Source: Chlamydiales bacterium
GTDB lineage: Bacteria; Chlamydiota; Chlamydiia; Chlamydiales; JARBTN01
Length of the DNA stretch: 41,452 nucleotides
Direction: 5' to 3'
NCBI GenBank assembly: GCA_029240195.1
Contig: JARBTN010000014.1
Location: 1-41,452 of the forward strand
The position numbers and the translations under genes are program-made. Each line of letters opens with the position of its first letter. Position 1 is the first letter of the stretch. Under the pieces are notes generated by a model that was not told the origin of the DNA, made no database searches, and saw only the letters and a program-made list of their open reading frames with translations. Of the stretch, positions 33,540-41,452 are shown piece after piece.

Positions 33540-33985
33540 GCATCTCCTCGCGCGCTTAACTTTAAAACAATTTTAGAGATTTCCCCCTCTCCTAAGAGCG
33601 GGGCGTGGCCGTCATGGGGGAAAAAGAGGGCAAAGTAGCCGGCTGGCACTTGCAAAAAGGTCGTGGGGGCTTCTTTGAAGAAGACGATATCGCGCTCTAA
33701 GTCATAAGGGTTTTCCTCAATGCACTCGGAAATGGGCCGATAGCCAATCTCTTCTCGCCCTTCAGCGACATATTGGATATCGATAAACTTGCGGTGGGCC
33801 TCTAAACGCGCTTGAAATCGACCTTTGCCTTGAGAGACATCAAAAATCGCATCGAAACCCTCTTGCACGGGCACACGCTGCGTCTGAAAGGGAAGGGCTT
33901 GCGCTTTTAAATAGGCAAAAGCTGCGGGGAAGAGGGGATGCATGGACTCATAGAGGAAAGCGCGGTCAAGATGGTCGAGTATCAT
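33536..33985 (-). CDS. YhcH/YjgK/YiaL family protein (sugar-acid anomerase-like)
   Basis: The 149-residue cupin-like protein has the family signature segments EAHRKFIDIQYVAEG (62-76) and FFPHDGHAPLL (121-131), which carry the metal-binding Glu, His and Asp residues. In E. coli the YhcH/NanQ member speeds anomer conversion of N-acetylneuraminate. Here the next gene, overlapping by four bases, makes Kdo, also a 2-keto-3-deoxy sugar acid that needs the beta anomer for activation. A role on Kdo or a related sugar is an attractive inference. A good AAAGGA site supports the start, and this is the first gene of a three-gene minus-strand operon. Confidence 0.85.
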   Translation of the reverse strand: MILDHLDRAFLYESMHPLFPAAFAYLKAQALPFQTQRVPVQEGFDAIFDVSQGKGRFQARLEAHRKFIDIQYVAEGREEIGYRPISECIEENPYDLERDIVFFKEAPTTFLQVPAGYFALFFPHDGHAPLLGEGEISKIVLKLSARGDA

Positions 33986-34428
33986 CAGGATCCTTTAGGG
34001 AAATGCGGTGGTTAGGGTCAAATAAAAAGACTTCTCACTATACTGTAATCTCCTTTTATGGAGCCACCAAATGTTATCTCATTCTATATCATATATGATT
34101 TATCATATCTTAAATAGGCTGTAGAGTAAGGGCATAAATTAGACTGTAAATCAAGCTAAATGAAAATGAATGCATTTTTTTGCTTGAGCTTTTTTGCTTG
34201 ATCGCGTTACTTTTGTAGCAGAGACATCGTTTTTATAGCTCAAGAAGTCTTTTCGGGCCGATTGAAGTAGATAAAAATAGGTTTAGAATAGGCTTCAGTC
34301 GTTTTTTGGATCGATACCCTTGGGAAATTGATCAAAAATGGTCAACTTGAACAGATTGAAAGGGCTAAATACCAATTAAATACGATGTAATTTCTCTCGT
34401 CTTTAAAAATAAAACAACTGACACAAAA
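33986..34428. other. Intergenic AT-rich region
   Basis: No gene is recognised. The left end holds the promoter for the YhcH-kdsC operon. The right end (from 34369) is open in frame with the repeat protein that follows, but contains no ATG, GTG or TTG in that frame. It may include the decayed start of that gene. Confidence 0.4.
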
Positions 34429-35250
34429 GCTCCGATTGAAAAAGCCCAACACGCCTCGCAAGCTCGGTCTCACGAGGAAAAATCGGAAGCTAGCCAAAAA
34501 GCGGCCGCTCATCGCAATCCACATGAAATGCAGCAAACGCTAGAAAAAGCAAGAGAAGCTTCTCAATCGCGATCCCATGAAGAGAAAGTGGAAGCGGGCA
34601 GAAAAGCGGCCGCTCACCGCGATCCTAATGAGATGCGCGAAACGCTAGAAAAAGCAAGAGAAGCCTCGCTTGCTCGTTCGCACGAGGAAAAGTCAGAAGC
34701 CTCCAAAAAGGCCGCTTCTCACCGCGATCCTAACGAAATGCATGAGACGCTGGAAAAAGCACGAGAAGCTTCGCTGGCTCGTTCGCACGAGGAAAAATCA
34801 GAGGCCTCTAAAAAGGCCGCTTCTCACCGCGATCCCAACGAAATGCATGAGACGCTGGAAAAAGCACGAGAAGCTTCGCTTGCTCGTTCGCACGAGGAAA
34901 AATCAGAGGCCTCCAAAAAGGCCGCTGCCCACCGCGACCCCAATGAAATGCATGAAACTTTGGAAAAAGCACGGGAAGCTTCGCTAGCTCGTTCGCACGA
35001 GGAAAAATCAGAGGCCTCTAAAAAGGCCGCTGCCCACCGCGATCCCAATGAGATGCGCGAAACGCTAGAAAAAGCAAGGGATGCCTCAATGTCAAGATCG
35101 CACGAGGAAAAGTCAGAGGCTTCTAAAAAGGCCGCTGCCCACCGCGATCCTAATGAGATGCGTCAAAGCCTTAGCAAGGCGCAAGAGGCTTCACGGGAGC
35201 GGTCGCCTGCAGAAAAATCCGAGGCCGCTAAAAAAGCAGCCGCTCATCGC
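34429..35250 (+). repeat. Tandem 105-bp repeat array, about eight units
   Basis: Eight consecutive 105-bp units each encode 35 residues. The central five are nearly identical at the DNA level; the outer ones are more divergent, the usual pattern of array growth by slippage or unequal recombination. The first unit (34429-34530) lies before the first ATG of the frame. It is coding, not CRISPR: there are no unique spacers. Confidence 0.92.
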
Positions 35251-35298
35251 ACAGCCTTTGGAAACCAGCAGCCGCCGCAAAAAAGACCGGCTCGTTAA
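34528..35298 (+). CDS. Charged 35-residue-repeat protein, start codon lost or unclear
   Basis: The protein consists almost wholly of 35-residue repeats with the consensus ETLEKAREASLARSH followed by EEKSEASKKAAAHRDPNEM. It has very few hydrophobic residues and should be helical or disordered. Repeat homology extends upstream of the ATG at 34528 to 34429, and the frame stays open to a TAA at 34366-34368, yet no ATG, GTG or TTG and no ribosome-binding site occur there. The true N-terminus is therefore missing, shifted in frame or started unusually. The composition (Lys/Ala/Glu/His) recalls histone-H1-like Hc2 and LEA/KGG-type stress proteins, but neither match is firm. The last 12 residues are basic and proline-rich. 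A terminator follows. Confidence 0.55.
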   Translation: MQQTLEKAREASQSRSHEEKVEAGRKAAAHRDPNEMRETLEKAREASLARSHEEKSEASKKAASHRDPNEMHETLEKAREASLARSHEEKSEASKKAASHRDPNEMHETLEKAREASLARSHEEKSEASKKAAAHRDPNEMHETLEKAREASLARSHEEKSEASKKAAAHRDPNEMRETLEKARDASMSRSHEEKSEASKKAAAHRDPNEMRQSLSKAQEASRERSPAEKSEAAKKAAAHRTAFGNQQPPQKRPAR

Positions 35299-35350
35299 AG
35301 TTGTCATTCAAAGGAAAGAACTGCTTGCCTCTGCTAAAGGGGATGAGTAG

Positions 35351-35406
35351 AAAAGGCTTTAAGCCCGGCTCGCTCAAGAAAGCCGCAGGGTTTAAGGCCT
35401 TTTTTT
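35351..35406 (+). terminator. Intrinsic terminator after the repeat protein
   Basis: AAAAGGCTTTAAGCCC pairs with GGGTTTAAGGCCTTTT (two G-U pairs) around a 21-base loop and is followed by a T-run. The A-run on the left could also serve the minus-strand topB gene, which ends at 35428. Confidence 0.8.
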
Positions 35407-35427
35407 CTTAAAAAGATAATTCATCTG

Positions 35428-37596
35428 CTACCCACCTTTCTTCGTACGCCCTTTTCTTGCTGGCGCCTTGCCCGCCTTGCTCGGGGAGCTCGTCGGGGAA
35501 CTCGTCGAAGAGCTTGTATAGCTGCTGCTTCTGCCCTTTCCTTGCGGTTGATAGGGCGTCTTGGGCTTAAAGGGCACGCGCTTTGGCAGGGGCAAGCTGA
35601 CAATCTCTCCCGCATCGGAAAGAGCCAGCACTGTCGGCTCGCCATCTTTGGCCGTCAGCGGGCGCAAAAGCACCCTCTGCTGCAAGAGCTGCTGGATATC
35701 GCCCGGCTGCAGCAAGATTCCCTCCCACTCACGCCAAAGGCGAAAAGAGCACCCCTCACGCCAACGGGAACAGCCATACCCGACCTTGCCCTCGATGACA
35801 GGAGCTTTGCAGCAGGGGCAGAGCCCCCACATTTGGGGATTGATCGGGGATGAGCCGGCGCTCACTAGCCGCTTGGTATACTCTGAGATCTCTTGCATGA
35901 AAGAGGCACTTTCTAATGCCCCCTCTTCAATCTGCTTGAGCTTCCCTTCCCATTCGCCAGTCAGCTCCGCCGACCGCAGCTGCGGGTCTTGCACTAGGGC
36001 AATTAAAAAGCGCCCCATGCCAGTGGCCTTTAAGAGTTTCTTTTCCCGCTCGATATACCCGCGCTTGATCAACGTCTCGATGATGAGAGCCCGAGTTGCT
36101 GGAGTGCCCAGCCCCTTTTCTTTTAAAGCATCTTTTAAATGCTCATCTTCGATGAGCTTGCCGGCCGTCTCCATCGCTCCTAACAAGGAGTTTTCGCTGT
36201 AGTGCTTGGGCGGCTCTGTCTTGCCTTCTTTGAGGTAGGGCGCATGCGGTCCTGACTCCCCTTCGCTAAACTGCGGCAATTCTTGCTCGTCTTCTCCAGC
36301 ATTTTGCTTGGGGTAAAGCTTGGTCCACCCTTGATCTACGATGACCACTCCCTTGGCCCGAAATGCAGAGCTGCCGGCATTCCCTTCGACCACCGTCACC
36401 TTCTTTAAGCAGGGGGGATAAAAGGCGGCAATCATGCGAGTGACAATGGCCTCATAGACTTTAAAGGCCGGGCTTGAAAGTTCGCCGACCCGCTTGCCAG
36501 TGGGCAAAATTGCATGGTGGTCTTGCACCTTCTTATCGTTGACAATGCGCATTGAAAAAGGCAAGTTGTCCAAGGGCAGCGAGGCAATCTCTTCTCCCTT
36601 GAATTGGCATAAACCTCTAAAAATTTGCACCACCTCTTTTTTCATGTCGCCGCTTAGAAAACGCGAATCGGTGCGCGGATAGGTGATGGCCTTGCTCTCA
36701 TAGAGCTGCTGGGCTATTTCTAATGTCTCTTGAGCGCTCAAACCAAAACGTCTGTTCATATCGCGCTGCAAATCGGTCAAATCATAAAGCTGAGGGGGCA
36801 ATACTTTCTCATCTTTACTTTGAATGGAGGCAATTTTAAAGGAATCAACCTTCACCTTTTCCACCAAAGCTTCCGCCTCTTCTTTTTTTTTAAAGCGCTC
36901 CCCTACCCATTTAAAGGCAACATCACGATAGGAGGTAAAGACTTCCCAAAAAGGCTCTGTCTTGAAATGGCGAATCACCTCATCTTTTTTGACAATCAAA
37001 GCGAGGACCGGCGTCTGAACGCGGCCAACGCTCCAAAGAAGGGATCCAAAGCCATATTTGACCGTCAAATAGCGGGTGGCATTCAACCCGACAATCCAAT
37101 CTGATTCGCTGCGGCAGCGGGCCGCTTGATAGAGGCAGTCGAAGTCATCTAAGGGGCGCAAGTGCTCAAAGGCCTTTGCCATGGCCTCCTCTGTCAATGA
37201 GTTGAGCCACAAGCGCTGCATGGCAATCCCTTTGCAGTGGCTTAAACTGAGAATGTAGCGGAAGATGAGCTCCCCCTCCCGCCCCGCATCGGTTGCCTCG
37301 ATCACCTGATCGGCGCTCTCAATTAAGCGTTTGATGACCGCAAATTGCTTTTTGACAGACGCCGAATCGATCACCTTCAGCTCAAAGCGCTTAGGAATGA
37401 TTGGCAAAGTAGCCGTCGACCATTTTTTTAAAGACGGGTCATATTCATCCGGATCTTTCAGCGCCACCAAATGGCCAAAAGCCCAGGTCACCTGGTACCC
37501 TTCCCCTTCAAAATACCCATCCCGTTTCTTCGTTGCGCGCAAAAAAGCGGCAATGTCGCGCGCCACAGAAGGCTTCTCTGTCACAATCACTTTCAT
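35428..37596 (-). CDS. topB: DNA topoisomerase III
   Basis: This type IA topoisomerase relaxes and decatenates DNA through single-strand passage. The 722-residue protein starts with the Toprim motif IVTEKPSVARDIA. It has EATDAGREGELIFRYIL, the gate domains, and the active-site segment SKAITYPRTDSRFLS with the catalytic Tyr at 306. DHHAILPTG and a C-terminal Cys4 zinc element (GLCPCCKAPVIEG to GYGCSRWREGC) follow. The length and the AGREGELI pattern fit TopB rather than TopA. The last 35 residues are a Ser/Thr-rich linker and a basic end (KAGKAPARKGRTKKGG), likely a DNA-binding tail. It is divergent from the ABC exporter at 37760. Confidence 0.93.
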   Translation of the reverse strand: MKVIVTEKPSVARDIAAFLRATKKRDGYFEGEGYQVTWAFGHLVALKDPDEYDPSLKKWSTATLPIIPKRFELKVIDSASVKKQFAVIKRLIESADQVIEATDAGREGELIFRYILSLSHCKGIAMQRLWLNSLTEEAMAKAFEHLRPLDDFDCLYQAARCRSESDWIVGLNATRYLTVKYGFGSLLWSVGRVQTPVLALIVKKDEVIRHFKTEPFWEVFTSYRDVAFKWVGERFKKKEEAEALVEKVKVDSFKIASIQSKDEKVLPPQLYDLTDLQRDMNRRFGLSAQETLEIAQQLYESKAITYPRTDSRFLSGDMKKEVVQIFRGLCQFKGEEIASLPLDNLPFSMRIVNDKKVQDHHAILPTGKRVGELSSPAFKVYEAIVTRMIAAFYPPCLKKVTVVEGNAGSSAFRAKGVVIVDQGWTKLYPKQNAGEDEQELPQFSEGESGPHAPYLKEGKTEPPKHYSENSLLGAMETAGKLIEDEHLKDALKEKGLGTPATRALIIETLIKRGYIEREKKLLKATGMGRFLIALVQDPQLRSAELTGEWEGKLKQIEEGALESASFMQEISEYTKRLVSAGSSPINPQMWGLCPCCKAPVIEGKVGYGCSRWREGCSFRLWREWEGILLQPGDIQQLLQQRVLLRPLTAKDGEPTVLALSDAGEIVSLPLPKRVPFKPKTPYQPQGKGRSSSYTSSSTSSPTSSPSKAGKAPARKGRTKKGG

Positions 37597-37759
37597 AAGT
37601 TTTAAGCGCCCCTTGCAATCAAAAAGGAAAGAATACGGGTTTTCTCAAAAAAGGAAAAGAAGCTTTCTCTTAGCAATCTCCCCCTCAATAAAGGTTTGCA
37701 AAGCTGGTGCCTATTATATTATAAAAGAGCATTCATAGAAGACCAAAGGATCTATTACA

Positions 37760-39529
37760 ATGGACCGATCACAGCCGACTTTGCTTCGCTTCTACGCTCA
37801 GTTTGTCAGAAAATACGCTCCCTTTTTCATGTTTTTCTTCCTCTTAGGAACTGCGAAGACGCTCTTAGATACCCTCTCTCCCTACTTCTTCAAATGGATC
37901 ATCGATGGGTTCACTGAAAGTGGGGAAACCCCCTCCTTCGAGCGGCTGCTCATCCCCATCTCCATCTATGTGGGAGCTTTATTTGCCTCGGATTGCCTCT
38001 CGCGACTCAGCGATTACTTAGAGATGCAGCGGCTGCCCCGCCTTCTCGGCAAGATGCGCAAGACGATCTTCAAACAGCTGCTCAAGCACTCTCACCGATT
38101 CTATCAAGAGGAGATGGTCGGAAAGCTGACCAGCAAGATTTTCGATATCACCCGCGGATTCGATGAGCTCTACTACACCTTTTATCAAGGGCTATTTCCA
38201 ATTACCCTCTCCTTTGCCGGGTCTGCTTTTTTAATGTGGCGCTTAAATCCGATGTTTGCCGTCAGTTTAATCATCTGGTATGGCGCCTTTTTAAGCATCA
38301 GCGCCTTCCTCTCCATCCGCAATATCCCCCTGGTCGAAGCCCATTCAGAAACCTTAAGCCGCCTCTTTGGCAAAATTGTCGATAGCCTCAGCAACATCTC
38401 TACGGTGCGCTTTTTCTCGGGCCAAGCTCATGAGATCAAGGAAATGGCTCAGCTACAAAATTTAGAAATCAAGCAGCTGCAGAGGACGGACGGACGCGTC
38501 TTAGCCCTGCGCTTTTTTCAAGGCCTTTTCTCAAACCTATTGATGCTCTTTTTCTTCTACCTCCTCTTTCTCAGCGCTAAAGAGGGAACGGTGAGCGCCG
38601 GCGATTTTATCTTCATCGTACAAAGCGCCTTTTCCCTGATCCGCACCTCCGTCTGGACGGCCGACCGCATCGCCAAGACTTACCGCATCTTCGGCTCGGC
38701 CAAGCAAGCTTATAAGATGATGCAAGTGCCCATCGAGATCAAGGATAAGCCAGACGCCAAGCCCATCTTAGTGCCGCATGGCCGCATCACCTTTGATGAC
38801 GTCTCCTTTGCCTATAGCAACCGCCTCATCCTCGACCACCTCAGCTTAGAAATTCAGCCGGGCGAAAAAGTGGGCATCGTCGGCTTTTCCGGCAGCGGCA
38901 AGACCACTTTTGTCAATTTGCTGCTGCGCCTTTTCGAAATTCAAAAGGGCATCATCTCCATCGACGGGCAAAATATCCAGGATGTGTCTCAAGAAAGCCT
39001 GCGCCAAAAAATCGCCATCATCCCGCAAGACCCGGTTCTCTTCCACCGCAATCTGCTGGAAAATATTCGCTATGGCTCCTTTCACGCCACCGATGGCGAG
39101 GTCATCGAAGCAGCTAAAATTGCCGATTGTCATTCCTTCATCATGAATATCCCCGAGCAATACCATGCCCTCGTCGGCGAACGGGGCATCAAGCTCTCGC
39201 AAGGGCAGCGGCAGAGAATTGCTATCGCCCGCGCGCTCATCAAAAATGCCCCCATCCTCATCTTAGATGAGGCCACGTCCGCTCTCGATTCGATGACGGA
39301 AAAAAGGATTCAAGAAAGTTTAAATCACCTGATGCAAGGGCGCACTGTGATCGCTATCGCCCATCGACTCTCGACCTTGCTTGGCATGGATCGCATCTTA
39401 GTCTTCTCAGAAGGAAAGATGATCGAAAGCGGCTCGCATGAGGAGCTTTTAGCTTTAAACGGCCAGTACGCCAAGCTTTGGCAGATCCAATTCTTAGGTG
39501 AGAATGTAAATTTAACCCCTTCTCATTAA
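37760..39529 (+). CDS. MsbA-like ABC exporter (fused membrane and ATPase domains)
   Basis: The 589-residue half-transporter forms a homodimer in the inner membrane. An N-terminal exporter domain with six membrane segments spans about residues 20-320 (for example FFMFFFLLGTAKTLL and LLMLFFFYLLFLSA). The ATPase domain has Walker A GFSGSGKTT (375-383), Q-loop IIPQDPVLFH, signature LSQGQ (479-483), Walker B LILDEATSALD (Asp503, Glu504) and H-loop His535. Family members move lipids, lipid A, drugs or peptides; the substrate here cannot be told. AAAGGA eight bases before the ATG supports the start. It is divergent from topB and is followed by a long gap, so it is probably a single-gene transcript. 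Confidence 0.92.
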   Translation: MDRSQPTLLRFYAQFVRKYAPFFMFFFLLGTAKTLLDTLSPYFFKWIIDGFTESGETPSFERLLIPISIYVGALFASDCLSRLSDYLEMQRLPRLLGKMRKTIFKQLLKHSHRFYQEEMVGKLTSKIFDITRGFDELYYTFYQGLFPITLSFAGSAFLMWRLNPMFAVSLIIWYGAFLSISAFLSIRNIPLVEAHSETLSRLFGKIVDSLSNISTVRFFSGQAHEIKEMAQLQNLEIKQLQRTDGRVLALRFFQGLFSNLLMLFFFYLLFLSAKEGTVSAGDFIFIVQSAFSLIRTSVWTADRIAKTYRIFGSAKQAYKMMQVPIEIKDKPDAKPILVPHGRITFDDVSFAYSNRLILDHLSLEIQPGEKVGIVGFSGSGKTTFVNLLLRLFEIQKGIISIDGQNIQDVSQESLRQKIAIIPQDPVLFHRNLLENIRYGSFHATDGEVIEAAKIADCHSFIMNIPEQYHALVGERGIKLSQGQRQRIAIARALIKNAPILILDEATSALDSMTEKRIQESLNHLMQGRTVIAIAHRLSTLLGMDRILVFSEGKMIESGSHEELLALNGQYAKLWQIQFLGENVNLTPSH

Positions 39530-39767
39530 AAAGTTCCTTGTGCTTAATTGATCGAGTTGCTAGTATTAATGTCAAACGGGTAAAAAGTCTGGCTTCGAAA
39601 TGATATAAGACAGGCTCCCCTTTTACTGATCGCCCTGAGATTTCTCTTTAAGAGCTTCTTTGATAGAGCTCTTCTTAAAATGAGTTTAGACTTTTCCTCC
39701 ATATAGAGAGAAAAAGACCTAAATTTAGTTGGACAGCAGCGTTTGTTCTGAGATCGTAGGGCTAAAT

Positions 39768-39887
39768 ATGCATGATGATTTCAGCAACACGGAAGACAAA
39801 GCTAACCACACATTCTTCTATGACTTTTGCGACATACAAGGACCGGCCTCTTACTTAAGACGCCTCTCCTATCGACAAGATCCCTGA
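39768..39887 (+). CDS. Possible 39-residue small protein
   Basis: An ATG with AGGG six bases upstream opens a frame encoding a polar peptide (MHDDFSNTEDKANHTFFYDF and onward), rich in aromatic and acidic residues and ending in a basic stretch. No family is recognised. It may be a real small ORF in the helicase leader or a remnant of a longer gene. Confidence 0.25.
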   Translation: MHDDFSNTEDKANHTFFYDFCDIQGPASYLRRLSYRQDP

Positions 39888-39968
39888 CTGACAGTTTGCT
39901 CAAAATTTTTCATTTTGAACGGCTCTAAAACAGGTAGAGCTTGCTTTCAAATCATCAAAAAATAGATC

Positions 39969-40019
39969 GCCTGAATTGCTATAGATAGCGCTTCATTTCT
40001 TCTTAGGAAGCAATCAGGC
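39969..40019 (+). promoter_or_regulatory. Leader hairpin upstream of the DEAD-box helicase
   Basis: GCCTGAATTGCT and AGCAATCAGGC form an 11-bp stem with one bulge around a 28-base loop that contains a further GCTTC/GAAGC pairing. It lies in the probable 5' UTR. The T-run after it is weak, so attenuation or RNA-structure control (as in cold-shock helicases) are both possible. Confidence 0.4.
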
Positions 40020-40067
40020 TTTAAACAGATATACTTTATCAACTTTTTTATCTTTAAAAGAGAACAT

Positions 40068-41452
40068 ATGACAATAGACGAAACGGCAATATTGGAAGTA
40101 GAACCAGCAATCAGCACACTCACATTCTCCTCCTTTGGCCTGAAAGACTCCATTTTAAAAGCAATCGAGTCCGCCGGGTTTAAAACGCCAAGCGTAATCC
40201 AAGAACAAGTCATTCCTGTCATCTTAGAAGGGAAAGACGTCGTGGCTCAGTCTCAGACTGGAACTGGCAAGACAGCCGCCTTCGGCCTGCCAGCGCTTCA
40301 CCGCATCTTAGAGAATCCAAATAGCAGAATGCTCGTCATCACTCCAACTCGTGAATTGGCTCAACAAGTGAGCGATGAGATTTACCGCTACGGCAGCTTT
40401 GCCGGCATCAAGACAGCAACCGTGCAAGGGGGCCAATCCTTCACACGCCAGCTAGACTTCATCAACCGCGGAGCGCAAGTTGTCGTCGCCACACCAGGCC
40501 GCCTCCTTGACTTGTATCAATCCAACCGCCTGGGCCAATTCAAGCCTTCCATCATCGTCTTAGACGAAGCTGATGAAATGCTCGACATGGGCTTTTTGGA
40601 AGACATCCAATCGATCTTCACGTTCCTCCCTGAAGAGCGCCAAACACTTCTCTTCTCGGCCACGATGCCGCCAGCGATTCAAAACCTGGCTAAAAGAATT
40701 TTAAAAGAGCCTGTGTTTGTCAAAGTCACTCCTAAAGAGACGACCAACAAAGACATTCGCCAGATTTACTACGTCATCCGCGAAACAGAGAGAGATGACG
40801 CCATCATTCGCTTGATCAACTGCCACGACCCTGTCAAGTCGATCATCTTCTGTAAGACAAAGAAAGACGTGGAAAGACTATCGACAGTGTTGATCAAAGA
40901 AGGCTACATGGCCAAAGGTCTGCACGGCGATATGGAGCAAGCGCAAAGGCAGCAAGTGATCGGCAGCTTTAGAACGGGCGGCATTGACATGCTCGTCGCC
41001 ACCGATGTCGCTGCAAGAGGCTTGAGCATCCCTGATGTCTCCCACGTCTTCAACTTCCACATCCCATTTGACGCAGAAAGCTACGTTCACCGCATTGGCC
41101 GAACAGGCAGAGCGGGCAAAAAAGGGATTGCAGTCACACTCCTCACCTTGCCTGAGCTGAAAGACCTCAATCGCGTCTTGAAATCGCAAAACAGCCAAGC
41201 TGAGCAGTGCTTCATCCCGACAATGCACGAAGTGCGCAACAACAAGATCGCGCGCCTCCTCGAAGATTTGAAGAGCCATGACAGCTCTGATGAAGCAAAG
41301 ACCATCTTAGCTCTCTTGCAAAGAGAGATGAACAGCCAAGAGATTAATTTAACTTTGATCTCTTACCTGCTCACTCAACAGCAAGTATCCGGCCCTGACC
41401 ACCTTGGAGTGTCCGCGCAAGAAATGGAGCGCTACCAATCTAAGAGCTATGT
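40068..41452 (+). CDS. DEAD-box ATP-dependent RNA helicase (truncated by window edge)
   Basis: The protein unwinds RNA duplexes in ribosome assembly or mRNA turnover. About 461 residues are visible, with no stop before the edge. The Q motif region (FSSFGLKDSILKAIESAGFK, 20-39), Walker A SQTGTGKT (62-69), PTRELAQQV, VATPGRLLDL, DEAD (166-169), SAT, then IIFCKTKKDV, LVATDVAARGLSIPDVSHV and HRIGRTGRAG give the complete two-domain helicase core. A C-terminal extension begins at about residue 375 and continues past the window; its type (RhlE-, CsdA- or CshA-like) cannot be decided here. The start has AAGAGA upstream and is preceded by a structured leader. Confidence 0.93.
   Translation, partial: MTIDETAILEVEPAISTLTFSSFGLKDSILKAIESAGFKTPSVIQEQVIPVILEGKDVVAQSQTGTGKTAAFGLPALHRILENPNSRMLVITPTRELAQQVSDEIYRYGSFAGIKTATVQGGQSFTRQLDFINRGAQVVVATPGRLLDLYQSNRLGQFKPSIIVLDEADEMLDMGFLEDIQSIFTFLPEERQTLLFSATMPPAIQNLAKRILKEPVFVKVTPKETTNKDIRQIYYVIRETERDDAIIRLINCHDPVKSIIFCKTKKDVERLSTVLIKEGYMAKGLHGDMEQAQRQQVIGSFRTGGIDMLVATDVAARGLSIPDVSHVFNFHIPFDAESYVHRIGRTGRAGKKGIAVTLLTLPELKDLNRVLKSQNSQAEQCFIPTMHEVRNNKIARLLEDLKSHDSSDEAKTILALLQREMNSQEINLTLISYLLTQQQVSGPDHLGVSAQEMERYQSKSY

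Larger units (their letters stand above)
39530..40067. other. 538-bp intergenic region with a small ORF and a leader hairpin
   Basis: No established gene is seen. It holds a possible 39-codon ORF (39768-39887) and an inverted repeat (39969-40019) 48 bases before the helicase start. The rest is AT-rich and likely includes the helicase promoter. Confidence 0.5.

Noticed and set aside
34670..35048. Open frames in other phases and on the minus strand across the 105-bp repeats
   Set aside because: They exist only because a repeat of length divisible by three copies any open frame; the real frame is the one continued into unique sequence at both ends.
34429..35250. Possible CRISPR array or non-coding satellite
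   Set aside because: Units are 105 bp, contiguous, multiples of three and code for one conserved peptide; there are no unique spacers.
39530..40067. tRNA or other RNA gene in the long gaps
   Set aside because: I scanned the gaps at 5264-5850, 12159-12593, 33986-34428 and 39530-40067 for T-loop and anticodon-stem patterns and saw none; a covariance-model search would settle it.
40878..41279. 133-codon minus-strand frame
   Set aside because: It is antisense to the well-supported DEAD-box helicase and has no family resemblance.

Overview
The window most likely comes from an environmental (amoeba-associated) member of the Chlamydiae, order Parachlamydiales. The main evidence is a full-length homologue of the chlamydial secreted protease CPAF (15295-17091), a gene with the two-hydrophobic-segment layout of inclusion membrane (Inc) proteins (660-1619), an ankyrin/U-box protein that looks like a eukaryote-directed effector (5851-9375), and Gram-negative envelope genes (Kdo-8-phosphate phosphatase, lipoproteins, efflux pumps). 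By eye the base composition is near 48% GC, which fits Criblamydiaceae such as Estrella better than Parachlamydia or Protochlamydia. This placement is inference and was not tested by any search.

Layout. 1-2287 is an accessory, AT-rich zone: the end of an IS256-family element, MITE-like repeats and the Inc-like gene. 2288-5263 (minus strand) carries a lipoprotein, an exported protein and a malic enzyme. 5851-12158 (plus) holds the ankyrin/U-box protein and an EmrAB-type drug exporter pair. 12594-15095 is adenylate kinase followed by an archaeal-type aspartyl-tRNA synthetase fused to a YbaK-type tRNA-editing domain. 15295-17091 is CPAF, with a 172-bp MITE just after it. 17584-23430 holds a secreted two-repeat protein, then a chaperone-usher pilus locus: pilin on the plus strand, and tip, usher and chaperone on the minus strand facing it. 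23663-25407 (minus) is prmA and a Cys/His-rich disordered protein. 25597-28171 is a three-gene ABC-2 exporter, followed by a secreted chalcone-isomerase-fold protein and a NodT/OprM-type outer-membrane efflux lipoprotein whose ribosome-binding site can be hidden in a hairpin. 30593-32614 is a small gene broken by an amber codon, then prfC. 32648-33985 (minus) is an operon of a YhcH/NanQ-like anomerase, KdsC and a small GGQ release-factor-like protein. 34429-35298 is a tandem 35-residue repeat protein that lacks a normal start. 35428-37596 is topoisomerase III, divergent from an MsbA-like ABC exporter (37760-39529). The window ends inside a DEAD-box RNA helicase.

How the genes work together. 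Translation quality and release are unusually well represented (AspRS-editing fusion, PrmA, RF3, GGQ protein, DEAD helicase). Export is a second theme: EmrAB, a NodT-type outer-membrane channel that could serve it in trans, an ABC-2 exporter and an MsbA-like exporter. The third theme is host interaction: CPAF, the ankyrin/U-box protein, the Inc-like protein and, unexpectedly for this phylum, chaperone-usher pili. The most notable items are the AspRS-YbaK fusion, the pilus locus, the ankyrin/U-box protein and the repeat protein without a start codon.
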